The translations under genes were made by a program, and so were the position numbers. From an uncultured Bacteroidales bacterium (GTDB lineage: Bacteria > Bacteroidota > Bacteroidia > Bacteroidales > Coprobacteraceae), in assembly GCA_949297285.1 (NCBI GenBank), contig CASFRL010000046.1, positions 1 to 64,000 on the forward strand: 64,000 nt of DNA, given 5' to 3'. This document shows, one piece after another, positions 62,242 to 64,000 of this stretch (positions are counted from its first letter, which is position 1; each line of letters starts with the position of its first letter). Under the pieces are notes generated by a model. The model made no database searches, was not told where the DNA came from, and saw nothing but the letters and a program-made list of their open reading frames with translations.

Positions 62242-64000
62242 ATGAAAAAGAAATTGCAGGTAGTATTGCTTGTTTTTGCTGCTATTATGGGTGTTTCTTC
62301 CGCAGAGGAAGGCAATGCGGCAAATAACGGCTCTTTCGAAAAGACATACCGTTTTTTTACCGATGAAGATTTGAAAAATGTTGAAGCATCTGCCAAAACT
62401 GAATGGGGTGCTAAAATTGTAGATAGATTAAAAGAAAAAGTCGACAAACGTGTGCGTTATGGTTTTAATATCCCTGATAAATCGACCGGGCGCAGCCAGA
62501 ACTATATTTGTCCTGTGCATAAGAAACTGTTTAAATTCGAACTTGACAAGCCTCATGATCACTATTGTCCCGATTGTGGAAAATTTTATAGAAATGATTT
62601 TTTCGATGCCTGTTGGCGCAATATATACCAGCATGATATGCAATATTTTATTGTCGATTGTGGTTATTTATATTTGGCCACGAAAGACAAAAAATATTTT
62701 GATTACCTAAAAGAAATCTTTTTGGAATATGCCGATAAATATCCGCAATATCCGGTCTATACCAAAGAACAAGTCGATAAGTCTTATTATTTGGGTAGAA
62801 TGTTTGAACAATGGCTCGAAGATGCCATGTGGTTTTCCGATGTCTGTCCGATTTATGAAATCATAAGAGACGAGTTGACACCGCAAGAGAGAAATAAAAT
62901 TGAGAAAAATCTGTTTCAAGAAGCTGCCGATATGATTACCAACCGCCGCGGGCAACATAATTGGCAGGCTTGGAACAATGCCATGCGGACATCGTTGGCC
63001 GTAACATTGAAAAATGATGAGATGATGGACTATGCCATAAACAGCAGCATCGGCTATATAGAAGAATTTAAAAAAATGGTTTATGATGATGGCTGGTACA
63101 AAGAAGCCTCGCCCGGTTATCACTATTTCCCGCTCAAAGCTCTTATGCAAACGGCAAATGCGGCGAGAGCATGCGGCATAAATCTTTATGACGAGAAGTT
63201 AAAAAGTATGCTCACGGGTGTTGTTAAGGCAATGTATCCGAACATGACTTTCCCGGCCCATAATGACGGAGGATATATGTATGATATTTTAAATCAGGAT
63301 TTCTTATATGAAATGGGGTATTCCCGTTTCAAAGATCCTTTTATCTTACAAATTCTGGCAAAAGTTTATGCGGTTAAAGAGAGAAACTCTGCATTGGCAT
63401 TGCTTACGAATGTCGATATTAAACCGGATAAAACTCCGTTAAAACAAGATAGTTATCTGTTTGATGATACGGGAATTGCAATTTTGCGTTCAGGAGATAA
63501 TACATTGGTTTTCCGTTATGGTTTTAGTGACGGAGGACACAGTCATCCCGACCGGCTTTCGGTTACGTTACACAATGGAGAGAGAGAAATTCTTACCGAT
63601 TGCGGGACATATAGTTATGCACAACCGGCCTATTTGGGATGGCAAAAACGGGGTCTTTCGCATAACCTTGTGTTGGTCGACGGACAAGATATGCAGATCA
63701 GGGGGGCTAAAACTGCCGGTCGATTATTATCGTTCGATCCCGATAAAAACGGGGGAGTTGCTTCCGCTGTATTGGATAATAACGGTTATCCGGGAGTGAA
63801 GCTGACTCGTACGGTGCAACTTGACCGCAACAAATTCATAGATCGGTTCGAAGCGCAGTCTGACGATGAACACACCTATGATTATGTTCTGGCTCTGTCC
63901 GACAAACCCGAGCTCGGAAACGGTTTTGCAGATGCTCGTCTCGAGGGAAAATCTCCGGCCTATGAATTTATAAAAGACGTAAAATCTAAAATTTACAAGA
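62242..64000 (+). CDS. Heparinase II/III family polysaccharide lyase-like protein, partial at right edge
   Basis: This secreted enzyme has a signal peptide MKKKLQVVLLVFAAIMGVSSA, 586 codons visible, and its C-terminus lies beyond the window. An N-terminal toroid region has HNWQAWNNAMRTSLAVTL and YKEASPGYHYFPLKAL, which carry the Asn/His/Tyr candidates for catalysis in heparinase II/III folds. A Heparinase_II_III-like beta-sandwich follows, with FRYGFSDGGHSHPDRLSVTL and LTDCGTYSYAQPAYLGWQKR. A Cys-rich insert (YICPVHKKLF with YCPDCGKFY) near residues 88-115 looks like a small zinc ribbon. Targets may be alginate, heparinoids or other uronates; not decidable. An in-frame ATG at 62212 is an alternative start that would bury the signal peptide ten residues in. 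Confidence 0.85.
   Translation, partial: MKKKLQVVLLVFAAIMGVSSAEEGNAANNGSFEKTYRFFTDEDLKNVEASAKTEWGAKIVDRLKEKVDKRVRYGFNIPDKSTGRSQNYICPVHKKLFKFELDKPHDHYCPDCGKFYRNDFFDACWRNIYQHDMQYFIVDCGYLYLATKDKKYFDYLKEIFLEYADKYPQYPVYTKEQVDKSYYLGRMFEQWLEDAMWFSDVCPIYEIIRDELTPQERNKIEKNLFQEAADMITNRRGQHNWQAWNNAMRTSLAVTLKNDEMMDYAINSSIGYIEEFKKMVYDDGWYKEASPGYHYFPLKALMQTANAARACGINLYDEKLKSMLTGVVKAMYPNMTFPAHNDGGYMYDILNQDFLYEMGYSRFKDPFILQILAKVYAVKERNSALALLTNVDIKPDKTPLKQDSYLFDDTGIAILRSGDNTLVFRYGFSDGGHSHPDRLSVTLHNGEREILTDCGTYSYAQPAYLGWQKRGLSHNLVLVDGQDMQIRGAKTAGRLLSFDPDKNGGVASAVLDNNGYPGVKLTRTVQLDRNKFIDRFEAQSDDEHTYDYVLALSDKPELGNGFADARLEGKSPAYEFIKDVKSKIYK

Overview
The window is chromosomal DNA of a member of the Bacteroidales (phylum Bacteroidota). 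The evidence is a moderate GC content, the Bacteroidota promoter form (TTTG, about 19-21 bp, TAnnTTTG) in front of many genes, a hybrid two-component regulator, S46 dipeptidyl peptidase, TonB-dependent receptor, GH130 and heparinase-type enzymes, and a tmRNA whose tag reads GENNYALAA. A gut genus such as Coprobacter, Barnesiella or Parabacteroides would fit, but the sequence read by eye does not settle the genus.

Layout. 1-4437 (minus): a MacAB-TolC type export operon whose permease runs off the left edge. 4632-6206 (plus): ECF sigma factor, putative anti-sigma factor and a Spy/CpxP-like periplasmic protein, divergent from the export operon. 6364-12011: a damaged carbohydrate locus, with a hybrid two-component regulator split by a one-base frameshift, an intact GH130 gene, and a sugar transporter cut down to its first 41 codons. 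12117-21594: AspT-type transporter, metallophosphoesterase, a NitT/TauT-type ABC importer with a fused permease-ATPase, tex, folK-like, nitroreductase and a PepSY-like protein. 21747-28758: YigZ, a decayed membrane ORF, mfd, a DPM1-like glycosyltransferase, pyrC and crcB. 28872-31428: YqhD-type alcohol dehydrogenase and aldehyde dehydrogenase. 31555-37325: RND efflux operon 1. 37378-42351: lipoprotein, S46 peptidase, TonB-dependent receptor. 42592-47033: DUF695, DUF1599, DoxX-type, tpiA, SPOR, folE. 47175-47580: four tRNA genes. 47785-48678: PlsC-type acyltransferase and tRNA-Gln. 49094-56721: LytTR two-component system divergent from RND efflux operon 2. 56943-58348: FetAB-type ABC transporter. 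58464-61604 (minus): an acidic Tyr-rich protein, ssrA, holB, metF. 61800-61880: a short structured RNA candidate. 62242-64000: a heparinase II/III family enzyme that runs off the right edge.

The genes are mostly housekeeping plus three complete or near-complete tripartite efflux systems. No phage, insertion sequence, CRISPR array or defence island is visible. The most informative signals are: (i) two independent lesions in one glycan locus; (ii) a 20-bp direct repeat with a 21-bp period between the LytTR operon and efflux operon 2, which has the form of a LytTR operator; (iii) an orphan leader-like RNA with its own promoter and terminator; and (iv) a membrane-anchored, extremely acidic Tyr/Asn-rich protein next to ssrA.
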